Position numbers and translations under genes: made by a program. Below are positions 1 to 12,100 of a stretch of 64,000 nt of DNA, piece after piece. Below the pieces are notes generated by a model, which did not search any database, had not been told where the DNA came from, and saw only the letters and a program-made list of their open reading frames with translations. Source of the stretch: Budorcas taxicolor. Lineage: Eukaryota > Chordata > Mammalia > Artiodactyla > Bovidae. The stretch covers positions 183,389,170 to 183,453,169 of the forward strand of contig NC_068910.1 in the NCBI RefSeq assembly GCF_023091745.1, given 5' to 3'. Within the stretch, counting starts at the first letter, position 1. Every line of letters starts with the position of its first letter.

Positions 1-468
1 AGGTCCATCTAGTCAAGGCTATGGTTTTTCCAGTGGTCATGTATGGATGTGAGAGTTGGACCATAAACAAAGCTAAGCCCTGAAGAATTGATGCTTTTGA
101 ACTGTGGTGTTGGAGAAGACTCTTGAGAGTCCCTTGGACTGCAAGAAGATCCAACCAGTCCATCCTAAAGGAAATCAGTACCGAATATTCATTAGAAGGA
201 CTGATACTGAAGCTGAAACTCCAATATTTGGCCACCTGATGTGAAAAACTGACACATTGGAAAACACCCTGATGCTGGGAAAGATTGAAGGCAGGAGAAG
301 GGGATGACAGAGGATGAGATGGTTGGATGGCATCACCAACACTATGGACAAAAGTTTAAGTAAGCTCCAGGAGTTGGTGTTGGACAGGGAGGCCTGGCAT
401 GCTGCAGTCCATGGGGTTGCAAAGAATTGGACAGGATTGAGTGACTGGAGTGAACTGAACTGAACTGA
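1..468 (+). repeat. BovB LINE 3' end, cut by window edge
   Basis: Sense BovB sequence from the last part of the RT-type ORF (degraded in frame) to the terminal TGAACTGAACTGAACTGA at about 451-468. The 5' side continues left of base 1. It lies in CPB1 intron 9, antisense to the gene. Confidence 0.9.
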
Positions 469-561
469 TTTAAGATGCTAGGCAGAAGTTTAGTCATAGA
501 AAAAAAACTTGGCAATTTACTTTTAAATCAATCTATGTGATATAAGTGCAAATAAGTTTTG

Positions 562-620
562 TATCTTATCATGCTAAGTATGCATGCATGCATGCATCTT
601 ATCACATATCTTATCATGCT
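562..620. repeat. (TGCA)n tract flanked by a 14-bp direct repeat
   Basis: A self-complementary (TGCA)4 run at 581-597 sits between two copies of TATCTTATCATGCT (562-575 and 607-620). It looks like a small local tandem duplication. Confidence 0.7.
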
Positions 621-2064
621 CTAAAAAGTATAGGAAATAACATGTCCTTTTCCTTGAATTTATTAGATTTGTGACTATACATATAAACCATCCAAGGTTA
701 GATTATTTTGTAGTTTGTGTTTTCTTTTTGAGAATTCATTATGAATATTTTACTTTTGTATAGTTCTGTTTCACTTCTGTAGAATTTAAAAACAATCTTG
801 AAGGATATAATTTCTAGTATGTATTTTTTTTTAATTGCCTCTCTTTCCTTGATTTTAAACGGAGAAGTGATTCTTAGAGAAAAGTATCAGTGGATCACAA
901 TCTCTGGAGGGACGTAGCAAGAACTTTTTTTGAGATTCTAACGGTAGAACTAACTTGATTCTTTTTCTAAAGGACAATTTATAGACTTTTAGAGCAGTCC
1001 AGATACTAGGTTTTTATTGTATGGAGCCAGTGGGGCAAGAAAGTATTCATCACTAAAAGAGTTTAAACTTACTCCTCAAATAAGAACTATTGCAGCATTG
1101 TGAAGCAGTTCCATTCCAAAGAACACTTTGAGCTTTTCTGTTAGCATTAGTCTTTTAGTGTTTATATATTTAAAACTAGTTATTAAGCAAACTGGATATA
1201 TTAGCTATTGTTACATTTAATGTGGTTTATAATTTTAATTTTAATATTTTATTTAGTAACTCATTAGTGCTTAGTTTTTATGGCTTTGCCTTTTTCTCTT
1301 TTGGTGTGGTACAGTTTAAACATATTCACATGAATTAAACAAGCAACGTACCCCCACTTCCTCTCCTCTGGTGGCCAGAAATCTAGGACTGAAATGAGGA
1401 GCTAACCGCAGTCATCTCTGGGACAACAGGCCTGTGAGCACCCACTGTTGAGAATACTCACAGACTGAGCATTATTGGAAAACTGAAATATTTAATGGTT
1501 CCAACTAATCATGGTTCCAACCCCTTTGTTTTTTGGCTACAGATAGGGAAAATGGGAAGCTTTTTGAAAAATAGCACTTCTTCTTTTTTTATTTTTTTTT
1601 AAAAAGAAAAGGACCTGGCCAACTATTAGCTATCAGTTTTCTAAGAGGTTGAGTTATTTTTCCGGTTCCTCTTCACAAGATATTTACAGCATTACATATT
1701 TTATTTGGCCTCTGAAAGACCGAATCTGAAAGTACAAAACAATAATTTCCAGTTGATTAAGTTTTGGGTCTTTGAATTTTTACATTTAGGTAAGCCAAAT
1801 ATCTATGTCATTTTCTAAGTGAAATAGTTTATTTTTTGGCGTAAGTCAAATGCTTTAAATCTTATACTTGTTCTTTTAGATCATTGGTTCCAACTTCTAA
1901 TAGTCAGATGTTCATAATTTAAAAAAAGTTGTTGAAGGATTCACATATGCTTATTTTTTTAAACAATTATGCGGATATACTATATTTAACATGAATATTA
2001 TAAAACTCATTATTTAACTTTTCACGTGGTTGTATCTTGACTCTCCAACAAGATTGCTAATTTT
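621..2064. other. CPB1 intron 9, no recognised element
   Basis: AT-rich intronic sequence with no exon, RNA gene or young repeat that I recognise. The open frame of exon 9 was looked for and does not continue here. A T/A-rich stretch lies near 1580-1610. Confidence 0.5.
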
Positions 2065-2343
2065 TAAGGCAAGGATACTTAATTTTTTCTCATATCTAGT
2101 GAAGACCTATTCACATCATTTGTCCACTGATTGATTTACATCTGTGTCTCACCTAATCCAACAGTGAAATGGGCATTTTAGGATCTTATCACTTAGCTCA
2201 ACATCAACCAGTGATAAGATCCTAAAATGCCTATTTCACTGTTGGATTAGGTGAGACACAGATGTAAATCAATCAATGAACAAATGATGTGAATAGGTCT
2301 TTACTAGATATGAGAAAAAAAAAAATTAAGTATCCTTGCCTTA
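2065..2343. repeat. Long near-perfect inverted repeat (foldback) in CPB1 intron 9
   Basis: The left arm 2065-2193 is the reverse complement of the right arm 2210-2343 with only four substitutions, all transitions, plus an A/T tract that is 6 long on one side and 11 on the other. The spacer is 16 bases (2194-2209). The arms do not match any repeat family I recognise. Both strands could form a stem of about 129 bp, including the CPB1 pre-mRNA. A Bov-tA SINE begins 14 bases to the right. Confidence 0.95.
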
Positions 2344-2356
2344 CTCTGTCTGTCTA

Positions 2357-2571
2357 GGGCTTCCCTTGTAGCTCAGTCAGTAAAGAATTTGCCTGCAGTG
2401 CAGGAGACCTGGGTTCGATCCCTGGGTTGGGAAGACCCCCTGGAGAAGGAAATGGCAACCCACTCCAGTATCCTTGCCTGGAAAATCTCATGGACAGAGG
2501 AACCTGGTGGATTGCAGTCCTTGGGGTCGCAAAGAGTCGAGCACGACTTAGCAACTAACACACACACACAT
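2357..2571 (+). repeat. Bov-tA SINE with CA tail
   Basis: Starts GGGCTTCCCTTGTAGCTCAG (tRNA-derived head with a B-box-like GGTTCGATCCC near 2413), passes through the BovA body and ends at ACTTAGCAACTAA followed by a short CA run (about 2557-2571). It is a SINE, not a tRNA gene. Confidence 0.93.
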
Positions 2572-2911
2572 ACTGTGTCTATGCATGTCAAATCCAGTTC
2601 AAGACAGCTTGATAACAGTAACTTTCTGATGAAGATTATGTATGAAGTGAAGGAACTTTGTTGATTACCCCAGATGCATCTGAAATCATCATATGTGTCA
2701 GCGTTGTGGTGAAGCAGGAGGAAGTGGAACTCTTATTGTTTGGAAGATTAGTGAATGAACCATATGTTGGGGATCATTCTCTGCATGAGAATCATATTTC
2801 TTCTAGCCAGTATATCTAGCCAATTTCAGATTCCTTGTAAATCTGTTTTGCTTTTGTTACCAAAGATCAACCATGGACCTTCCAGAAATTGTATAATTTT
2901 TTCCCCCAGGA

Positions 2912-2946
2912 ATAGAAAAAAAAAAACACACACACACACAAAAAAC
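2912..2946 (+). repeat. A-rich/(CA)n simple repeat beside the exon 9 donor
   Basis: An A11-type run merges into CACACACACACACA and then AAAAA. It lies about 40 bases inside intron 9 from the CPB1 exon 9 donor. Confidence 0.85.
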
Positions 2947-2986
2947 TCAATAGCAAAATACTGGATCTACCGCCACGATGACTTAC

Positions 2987-3189
2987 CAGCTCAACGTTGT
3001 TCTTGGGGAGTTTGTAAGAATAGGAGTAAGGATAGAGCATCATCTGAGAGTAAGAGTGGATTGTCAGATATGCTTTGATGGAAGAGAGGTGGTTGCGGAT
3101 GAAATTAGCCACAGCCTTGGTCTCTTTTTCAGACTCTGCAGCAGATCCACAGTAAGTTTCAGCACAGGGGTTGTCAGAGGCTCCAATAC
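2987..3189 (-). CDS. CPB1: CPB1 exon 9: third zinc ligand
   Basis: Acceptor TTTTCCAG precedes 3189 and donor GTAAGT follows 2987. It completes Ser260 and encodes IGASDNPCAETYCGSAAESE through TIHSYSQMMLYPYSYSYKLP to NNVEL. His304 in TIHSYS is the third zinc ligand. The exon ends on codon 327 with the frame open, so at least one more exon is required, and none is found in 1-2986. Confidence 0.97.
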
Positions 3190-6100
3190 CTGGAAAAACA
3201 TGATGCTGTTAATGGCAAGTGGTCATCCACTGATGTTTCTACAGGGCGTGTTTCAAAATTTCAAACTACAGTGTTAGAGAGTTAAAAAAATAAGTTGTTT
3301 TGACAACTGTTTTTATAATCATCCCATATATGTATACATTATAAAGTATATATACTTTTAGTCACAAGATTATGGTGCTTTTAAGCTAACAGGGTAAAAA
3401 GTTGCATGTGGAATCGCCAATATGTCCCTGTGTGCATGTGTGTGTGCGCTCAGTATCGTCTGATTGGAACCCGTGGACTGTAGCCCACCAGGCTCCTCTG
3501 TCCATGGAATTTCCCAGGGAAGAATACTGGAGTGGGTTGCTAGCTCTTCCTCCTTGGGACCTTCCAGTTAGGGATCAAACCCACATCTCTTGCATCTCCT
3601 GCATTGACAGGCAGACTGTTTACCACTGGTGCCACCTGGGAAACCCTAATGTCCCTCAGTTCAGTTCAGTTGCTCAGTCGTGTCCGACTCTTTGCGACCC
3701 CATGAATCGCAGCACGCCAGGCCTCCCTGTCCATCCCCAACTCCCAGAGTTCACTCAAACTCAAGTCCATCAAGTTGGTGATGCCATCCAGCCATCCCAT
3801 CCTCTGTCGTCCCCTTCTCCTCCTGCTCCCAAACCCTCCCAGCATCTGAGTCTTTTGCATTGAGTCAACTCTTCGCATGAGGTGGCCAAAGTTTTGGAGT
3901 TTCAGCTAATACCCCTGTGTAGTACTAAATGATGAAATCAGTAGAGTATAAGAAAACTAATAAGTAGGGGACAAATACCTATGAGAAATTTCTGTGTTAC
4001 TGTAATCATTTACTGAGAGTTGAATCACAAAATTATAATTCTATCACATTTTTGTTTAAATAATTATTTAATGATGATTTCCTCCAGGTTGTATATCCCA
4101 CAAATAGTAGGATTATGTCTGGTTTGTTCAGTCTTATGTTTCTAGCATCTAACACAGCTGGGAACACAATAGAATAGGCAATGCATCTTTATTCACTGAA
4201 TATATAAACTGTTTATTGTCTGTGCTTTTAGAAACCTGGAACTTGAAAGTATAAAATTTTATAGTTTTTCTTGTTTTTGACACTGTTGTGTTTTTCTGTT
4301 ATTTTACTTCCTATGCTTTTCATGATGTGAGTGAAATGCTCAGCCTGATACTTACTGCACCAACCAGCATCAAAATTTCTGTTGAGGTCTGTGCCAGTGC
4401 AAGTAGTTCCAGCATTGGTGGAGCGGGTCTTTCTCCACATTCGGTTCTGAAAGTGCAGTGTATGGTTAGGACAAGTACAACAGAATGGCTAATTTTAATT
4501 TTATCAGCCCCTCTTAGTACTGGTTCTTATACCGTGGTCCAGGTGTAGATGTAGCCATCAATATTGACCACAGGCAAGACATAAAAGTCTAGCTTGTCGA
4601 GAAATTCTGTCATGTGGATCTCACTTCCATAGGTCCGAACAGCCTGTGTACAAATTACAGAGCAGAATTTTATGGAAAACGGTATGCATTATGCACTGAA
4701 ATTTACATAGACTGGACAAATGTTGACTCTGATAACAAAAGTGGTTACCCTTTTTGAGGTAGAGATTATTAATATTAATAAAAAGAAAATAGCAAAGTAT
4801 TACTAATAGTTTTGTTTAAAATAGTTTCTGATTCTCTAAGTACTCTTTTATCCACATATAACTTCATTTAGATATTATTTTTATTTCAACTTTTTAAAGA
4901 TGGACAAATTGTAATAAAATAAAAACTTTTAAAGAACATAAATGCTTATTTCCTTTGAAATAGTAATTGCAATAAATTTTTTTCAAAGTTTGTAGGATAT
5001 GAGAGTAAGGCCTATTCCTAGTAAGGAATGTCTGTGATGGCTTTGCATGTTCCTTATACTATCATCTAAAAATTTGTTTGATTTTGATGAGACTTCTTGT
5101 AGACGGTCTCACTAGAGGAAGTGTCTGACATGGAAGAAGAATGAAAAGGCCTCCTCCCACTGTGAAGAGAGATCACTCTGAAGGGTTTTGGAGAGGCTCT
5201 CACTAAGTCTCCAAATTGCATGATGATGGAAGTCTTCTTATTACTCCACTTTCTTGAGAAAGGAGCTCTGTTAAGGGTCTAGCTCTTCCTGCTAAGTGAT
5301 GAGGACACTTACATATGAATGAAGGAGCTTATACTGATTTATTATATTCTCTTAGTCACAGTTCCTCAGCCCCAGGATCATACCAAATTTACCTTCAGCT
5401 CTTCCCTAGGCTTGCTTGAATAGATTTAAAAACATTTAAGACTTCTATGTAGTAATGGTTTTTAAATACTCTTTGTGGCTCTACACATGTCTGTTTATTA
5501 AAATAATGATGAAGCATGTGCTTTTTTAGGTTGGAGGAGGTATAAAGAATGTTTTGTTGGTGGTCTATGATTGGAGGTAACCAAAGTAATGATGAAAGTT
5601 CTTTCTCCTAGAGAACAGATGGTGAATGTGCATGCTAAATTGTTTCAGTTGTGTCTGACTCTTTGCAACCCTATGGACAGTAGTCTGCCAGGCTCCTTTG
5701 TCCATGAGATTCTTCAGGCAAGAATACTGGGGTGGGTTGCCATGCCCTCCTCTGGGGGATCTTCCTAACCCAGGGGTTGAACCCATGTTTCTTGCATCTC
5801 CTGCATTGGTAGGGAGATTCTTTGCTGCTAGTGCCACCTGGGAAGTCCTGTAGATGGTGCAATGACTCACTGAAATTAAATGGTGCCAATCAGACACATA
5901 ACATGTCTAGAAACCAAGAACCTAATGAATAGATACAGAAAATGCTTTACACAAAAGAAAGTATATTGTATATAATAATATTCTTATATTTTTAAAGTAC
6001 TTCAATATTTTAAATGTAACTTTACTTTTGAGATAATTTTAGAAAGTTATAGAAGAGTTGCAAGTATAGGGAGTTCTCATATACCCTTCACCCAGGTTCC

Positions 6101-9100
6101 CAAATGTTACCATCTTACATAACCATGGTACAATGATCAAAGTGAAGCAATTAATAATGGCTCAGATGGTAAAGCATTTGCTTACAATGCGGGAGACCCG
6201 GGTTCAATCCCTGGGTCGGGAAGATCCCTTGGAGAAGGAAATGGCAACCCACTCCAGTATTCTTGCCTGGAAAATCCCATGGACGGAGGAGCCTGGTAGA
6301 ATACAGTCCAGACAGAATACAGTCTGTGGGGTCGCAAAGAGTTGGACACGACTGAGCGACTTCACTTTCTTTCACTGTAAACTATAGACTTTAATTCAGA
6401 TTTCACTATTTTTTTTTTCACTAATGCCCTTTTTCTATTTTATGATCCAATCTAGGCTCCCATATTGTATTTGGTTGTCATATCTCTTTAGTCTCTTCTT
6501 ATCTGTGACAATTCCTTTGACTTTTCATTATGACTTTGGCATTGTTAATGAGTACTGGTCTAGGTATTTTACAGAAGGTCCCTCGATTTGAGTTTTTTTT
6601 TTTTTTTTTAATGATTAGAAGGAGGTTGTGCATTTTGGGAAAGAATACAAAAAAGATGGTTTATCTTCTTAGTACACAATATCAGGGGTTACATGATATT
6701 GATTATATCTTACACTGGTGATGTTACTAGTATTGTTAACCTGATCACTTGGTTAAGGTAGTCACTGCTAGGTTTCTCTACTGTAAATTTTGCTTGTGTG
6801 ATATAGTATAATACATTTTTTGGGAGATGCTTTGATGCTGCAAATAACCTATTTCTCTTTAAACTTTTACCCCATAATTTTTGTATCCATCTGTAGGTTT
6901 TCATGAAGTGTTTATTATTATGGTGCTCTAATGATGGCTTGCTGTTTTGCTCATTTGTACATCCATTAGCTGTAATTCTTCTATAAGAAAGAACTGTTCC
7001 TTCCTTTTCTTTCTTGACTGAATTATCTTTTTATATCATTTATGTGCTAATGGATATTTAAAAGGATTTTCACATATATCTTACCTTGACCTTTATAAAG
7101 GAGTGAAAAACAGTATCATTTACAGTAGGGGCTCCTATGTGTTATTTTCTTTTATTCTGAAGTATACATTGATTATTATCTAGGAGATAATGGTCAAGTT
7201 AGTGGATTATCCACAATCACAACTTTTCAATGACCTATTCACTGTACTTACTACCTGTTAGCCTTTTTCCCAAAGGTGGGTGAGAAAATTAAGATGAGTG
7301 AAATTCAAATAAATAGAATTTGCTAACTGTTTAAAAATTTTGCCTTATCAAGTTTTCTAGGTGACCTTTATAGCTTGGAACTTGGACCTATGATTTTTTT
7401 CTGTGCTGCTGTTCTCTTTTATTATAGCTAATTTATAAGGGATTGATTGAAATAAAAAAAATACTTTCTACGTTGCTCTGTCAGTAACCATCCTACATAC
7501 TGACCTCTCTGACAAACCACTGGCAAAATGCAGGGGAAATCCATTCTCTGGCATGGAAACCGCAGTCCATGAAAATGGCAGGCTTATTTGATCCAGGTTT
7601 GCCAACCTATTGCAAACAAAAGGAAGAGGAAGACCCTGATTCACCACATTCAGAGGTTAACATTCACCATCTGTCTGGGCTTTGGGCTCCACTGGTGACA
7701 CTTGACAGCAACAAGAGATATGTGCCATGATTAAATTAAAACATAATACTTGCACAGTGTGTTCTTGCCTGTAGACACAGTGTTTGAGCTGGAGGCTCAC
7801 ATGGCTGTTTGTTATTTTTATTAAGCTTGACAAGCTCATATATTCAGAAGATGCTTGATTATTCTGCTTAATTGTATGCACATGGAGGTTATTTTCTATT
7901 GCTATTGTTAGGTGACATGACTAAGACAACTGGATAAGTAATTAGAAGTAATCATGATTGTTGCTAATATTGTAAGTTTTTTTCTTTTCTCCCACTTATT
8001 CCTTGTCTTTTTATTTTCTTCATTAGAATTGCATGATAAAAATGGCATTAGAGGATGACAGTAACAAATTGTTGATATGCTGTGTAATGTTGTCTGATAG
8101 ACATGAAGTTTATGAACCTCTTTAGCAAATGGATTTGCAAACAACATCTGCGAGAGGAGAATTTCATCAAGGTAGATGATCAATTTACATTGCTTACAGG
8201 AATGTGGTTAAATTTATAGGACTTCTATTTTACTGCATTTTTTCCTTTTGGATAAATCAAAATAATTAAAAAATTCACACATGATAAAAGAATCTGGGTA
8301 CTCTGTTTGATTCCCTGAGGGATGTAGGCAGAGAAAGAGTTATAACAATGCTTGAGATGAACATGTCTGTGAAACAGATGTTCTCTGTGTTAGAATTCAT
8401 TGATTTAAAGTGCTCAGACATGGCAAGGTTATGGTTAAAAAGGATTACCTTGAGGAGGTATATAGTGTTTCCTAAAAATGTAGTTCCGATGGCACTGCGA
8501 GAGATGAGGTCTGGATTTTCAGTGGCGGCTTGTTCAGTCCATGCCTCTATCTACCAAATGGAACCATTGATGGATTAATGTGACATTCTCAGTTCAGTTC
8601 TCAAGGCAATGTCTGTCTAAATCATGTATACTTCATACCGTTTCCCAATTGTTGTACTTCTCGTAACTGTGTCCAGTAGTGCGGACTCTGCTATCAAACT
8701 GAGCTTCCAGCATGGATCTCAGGTTGCTTATCAATACCCTGTAATAAACCAGAGGAAGTGCTCCTGTGAAAATAAGCATGCTTCCCAGTGGACATATGCA
8801 ACAACCCAGAGTCTCTGCTAGTCAGATGTGTCCTCTGATTATGCTCTTCAACTTGAGCTACTTGTCTCAGAAAGTGAGTAAATCATTGAGAAGGGTACCA
8901 AAGAGTATGAGTAAGGCAGGCTCTTCTTTGGCCCAAACTTGTTTGGCTGTTCTTGGACCTTAAATTTGAAAAATGCTTTCCTTGGTACCTGGGGCGCTCT
9001 GGGTCAGGGCCTTGGGTTGCCTCACAAAAGCATGCCCTCAAGCTTGCCTATGGTCTTTCTTGCTCAAGACTTCCCTTATTTTAGCACTAAAAGTCCCACA

Positions 9101-12100
9101 TCCCAGCAACCTATTCATTCCCAGGAAAACTGGGACATCCAGTCACCTGAGGCCTTTCTTTAGGTTTTGAGAAAAATACCTCGATGCGTGGAAATTCAGA
9201 AATATTAATAAGCTTATGAAGCTTTATTAGACAAAAGAACACTGAGTTTAAAGTACCAGCTTCTGCTTGTCTTTCTTTCGGCATGTTTAAAGTAATCTAA
9301 GAGTGGTCCTATAGCAAGGTAATATGAAAATTGCTGACAGAAATTTTGAGGACTGCTATTTCCTAAAAATGATTATTCAGGTGGAAGTGTGTATTATAAG
9401 AGGCAGGGGTGAAGGTGTGGGTATGTGTGACTTTGACTTTGTAGCTTCTGAGTGGAAAGTGTATTTCGAAGGGACAAAATTTTATGAGCATTAATGTCCT
9501 TAGTCATAGCACTGTAAACATTATGGGCAGTAGCTAGCTTGCAGAAACTTCTATTATCCACAGTCAAGCCTTGAAATGTTTTTATCTGACACACAGAGAA
9601 TTGTAGCCGCACATCAAAAGTCTTCTCCTCTGATTGCCCCAAGGGCATTCTAATGAAGTATGTCAGGGACATTCTCTGAACCTCCCTCCTGGTCTCTCCT
9701 TCATTTGGTTAACTTGGGCATGAACTTGCATCTGTTTATGGAAAAATGCAGCAAATCAATACTAAATGGTATGGATTTCCTAGCAAGAAGGAAACACTGT
9801 CATAAGGTCTTAACTCTCTTAAGTAGTATTAAAAAAAAAATAAAATGGAAAAGGAGAAGAGTTTAAAATTTATTCTGTGGAAAGAAAATTTCCCACTAAG
9901 CACAACCATCAGTAATTCATTAGTGTTTTCCTTTCTATGGCTGCTGTTAGTTAGCACAAACTAAGTGGCTTAAAACAACATGAATTTATTATTTTATGGT
10001 TTAGAAGTCCAGCACAGGTCTTGCTGGGGTAAAAATCAATGTGTCCACAGAAATATGCTCTTTTCTGGAAGCTCCAGGGGAGAATCTGATTCCTTGCCCT
10101 TCATAGCTTCTAGAAGCTGCCTACATTCCTTGGCTGTTTGCCCTGCTCCATCTTCAAAGCCAGAAACAGCAGCTCAAGACCTTCTCATGTTTCATCACTG
10201 TGACCTCCTCTTCTGCCTCTCTCTTCATCTTGTAAGGACCCTGTGATTACTTTGGGCTCATCCAGAATGCTGCGCTCTGTGCTGTGCTCAGTTGCTCAGT
10301 CTTGCCTGACTCTTGCGACTCCTAGCCTACCAGGAGTCTGTAGGCTACCAGGACTGTAGCCTACCAAGCTCCTCTCTCCATGGGATTTTCCAGGCAAGAA
10401 TACTGACTAGGGTAGGTTGCCACTTCCTGTTCTAAGGGATCTTCCCCACCCAGGGATCAAACCTGTGTCTCCTGCATTGGCAGGTGAATTCTTTACTACA
10501 ATGCCAGCTGGGAATCCCATTTATTTAGAATAATCTACCTATTTTAAGTTCAGCTGTTTAGCAGCCTTAATTCCATAGCAACCTAATTCCATCTACATTC
10601 TTAACTTTTCTTTGCCATTAACATAACATATTCAGATGTTCTAGAGATTGGAATGTAGTCTTTTTTTTAGGGGGGGGGGCAGTCATTCTGCCTGCTATGG
10701 TTAGGAACAATGACTATAATAAGTGTTATAATTAGTTAAGTTAATTATAGCACCCAGTTGGATTGTTAGGAAGTAAGGTAGAATTAGAAAGAATCTAGAG
10801 TTAGAAATCAAAAGATCAGGGTCATGGTTTTGCCTCATATGTAGATTTGTTTCAGCAAAGTCATTTAATCTCTGGGCCTTACTTTCATAATTTTTATAAT
10901 GGGGTATTTGGTTAGCTGGTATTCAGTGTCCTTTTTGGTTCTAAAATGCAACGACCTGACTCAAATTCATAGGTATTGGTCATTTATATAGACTTTTTCA
11001 AGGTTTATGAAAAAAAGTTAAACTATAGTAAAGTTGCCAGTTATGGGCTTCCCTGGTGACTCATACCGTAAAGAATCTGCCTGCAATGCAGGAGACCCAG
11101 GTTTGATCCCTGGGTTCGGAAGATCCCCTGGAGAAGGGAGTGGCTACCCACTCCAGTGTTCTTGCCTGGAGAATTCCATGGAAAAAGGAGCCTGGCAAGT
11201 TACAGTCCATGGGGTCACAGAGTCAGACATGACTGAGTGACTAACACTTTCACTTTTTCACTTCACCATGTTCATAACCTCCAGGGAAGCAAGTGTCTAG
11301 AATAGAGATGGTTTAGGAAAATGATTTTCAAAGGTAACTAAAAACTAAAACCAAGCAAAGCCAAAGCAAGCAAAACAAAAACCTTGAAAACTAAAAATCA
11401 TCTGTATGTCTTCTTTGGAGAAATGTCTATTTAGTTCTTTGGCCCATTTTTTGATTGGGTCGTTTATTTTTCTGGAATTGAGCTGCATAAGTTGCTTGTG
11501 TATTTTTGAGATTAGTTGTTTGTCAGTTGCTTCATTTGCTATTGTTTTCTCCCATTCAGAAGGCCATCTTTTCACCTTGCTTATAGTTTCCTTTATTGTG
11601 CAGAAGCTTTTAATTTTAATTAGATCCCATTTGTTTATTTTTGCTTTTATTTCCAGTATTCTGGGAGGTGGATCATAGAGGATCCTGCTGTGATTTATGT
11701 CACAGGGTGTTTTGCCTATGTTCTCCTCTAGGAGTTTTATAGTTTCTGGTCTTACGTTTAGATCTTTAATCCATTTTGAGTTTATTTTTGTGTGTGGTGT
11801 TAGAAAGTGATCTAGTTTCATTCTTTTACAAGTGGTTGACCAGTTTTCCCAGCACCACTTGTTAAAGAGATTGTCTTTAATCCATTGTAGGTTCTTGCCT
11901 CCTTTGTCAAAGATAAGGTGTCCATAGATGTGTGGATTTATCTCTGGGCTTTCTATTTTGTTCCATTGATCTATATTTCTGTCTTTGTGCCAGTACCGTA
12001 CTGTCTTGATTACTGTGGGTTTTTAGTAGAGCCTGAAGTCAGGCAAGTTGATTCCTCCAGTTCCATTCTTCTTTCTCAAGATTGCTTTGGCTACTCGAGG

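Noticed and set aside
2390..2440. tRNA-like sequence with GGTTCGATCCC (and similar sites in other SINEs)
   Set aside because: This is the tRNA-derived head of Bov-tA SINEs. There is no complete cloverleaf, and the BovA body follows.
1..2986. Search for CPB1 exons 10 and 11
   Set aside because: No open segment with the expected C-terminal carboxypeptidase text occurs here on the minus strand. The last exons must be left of the window.
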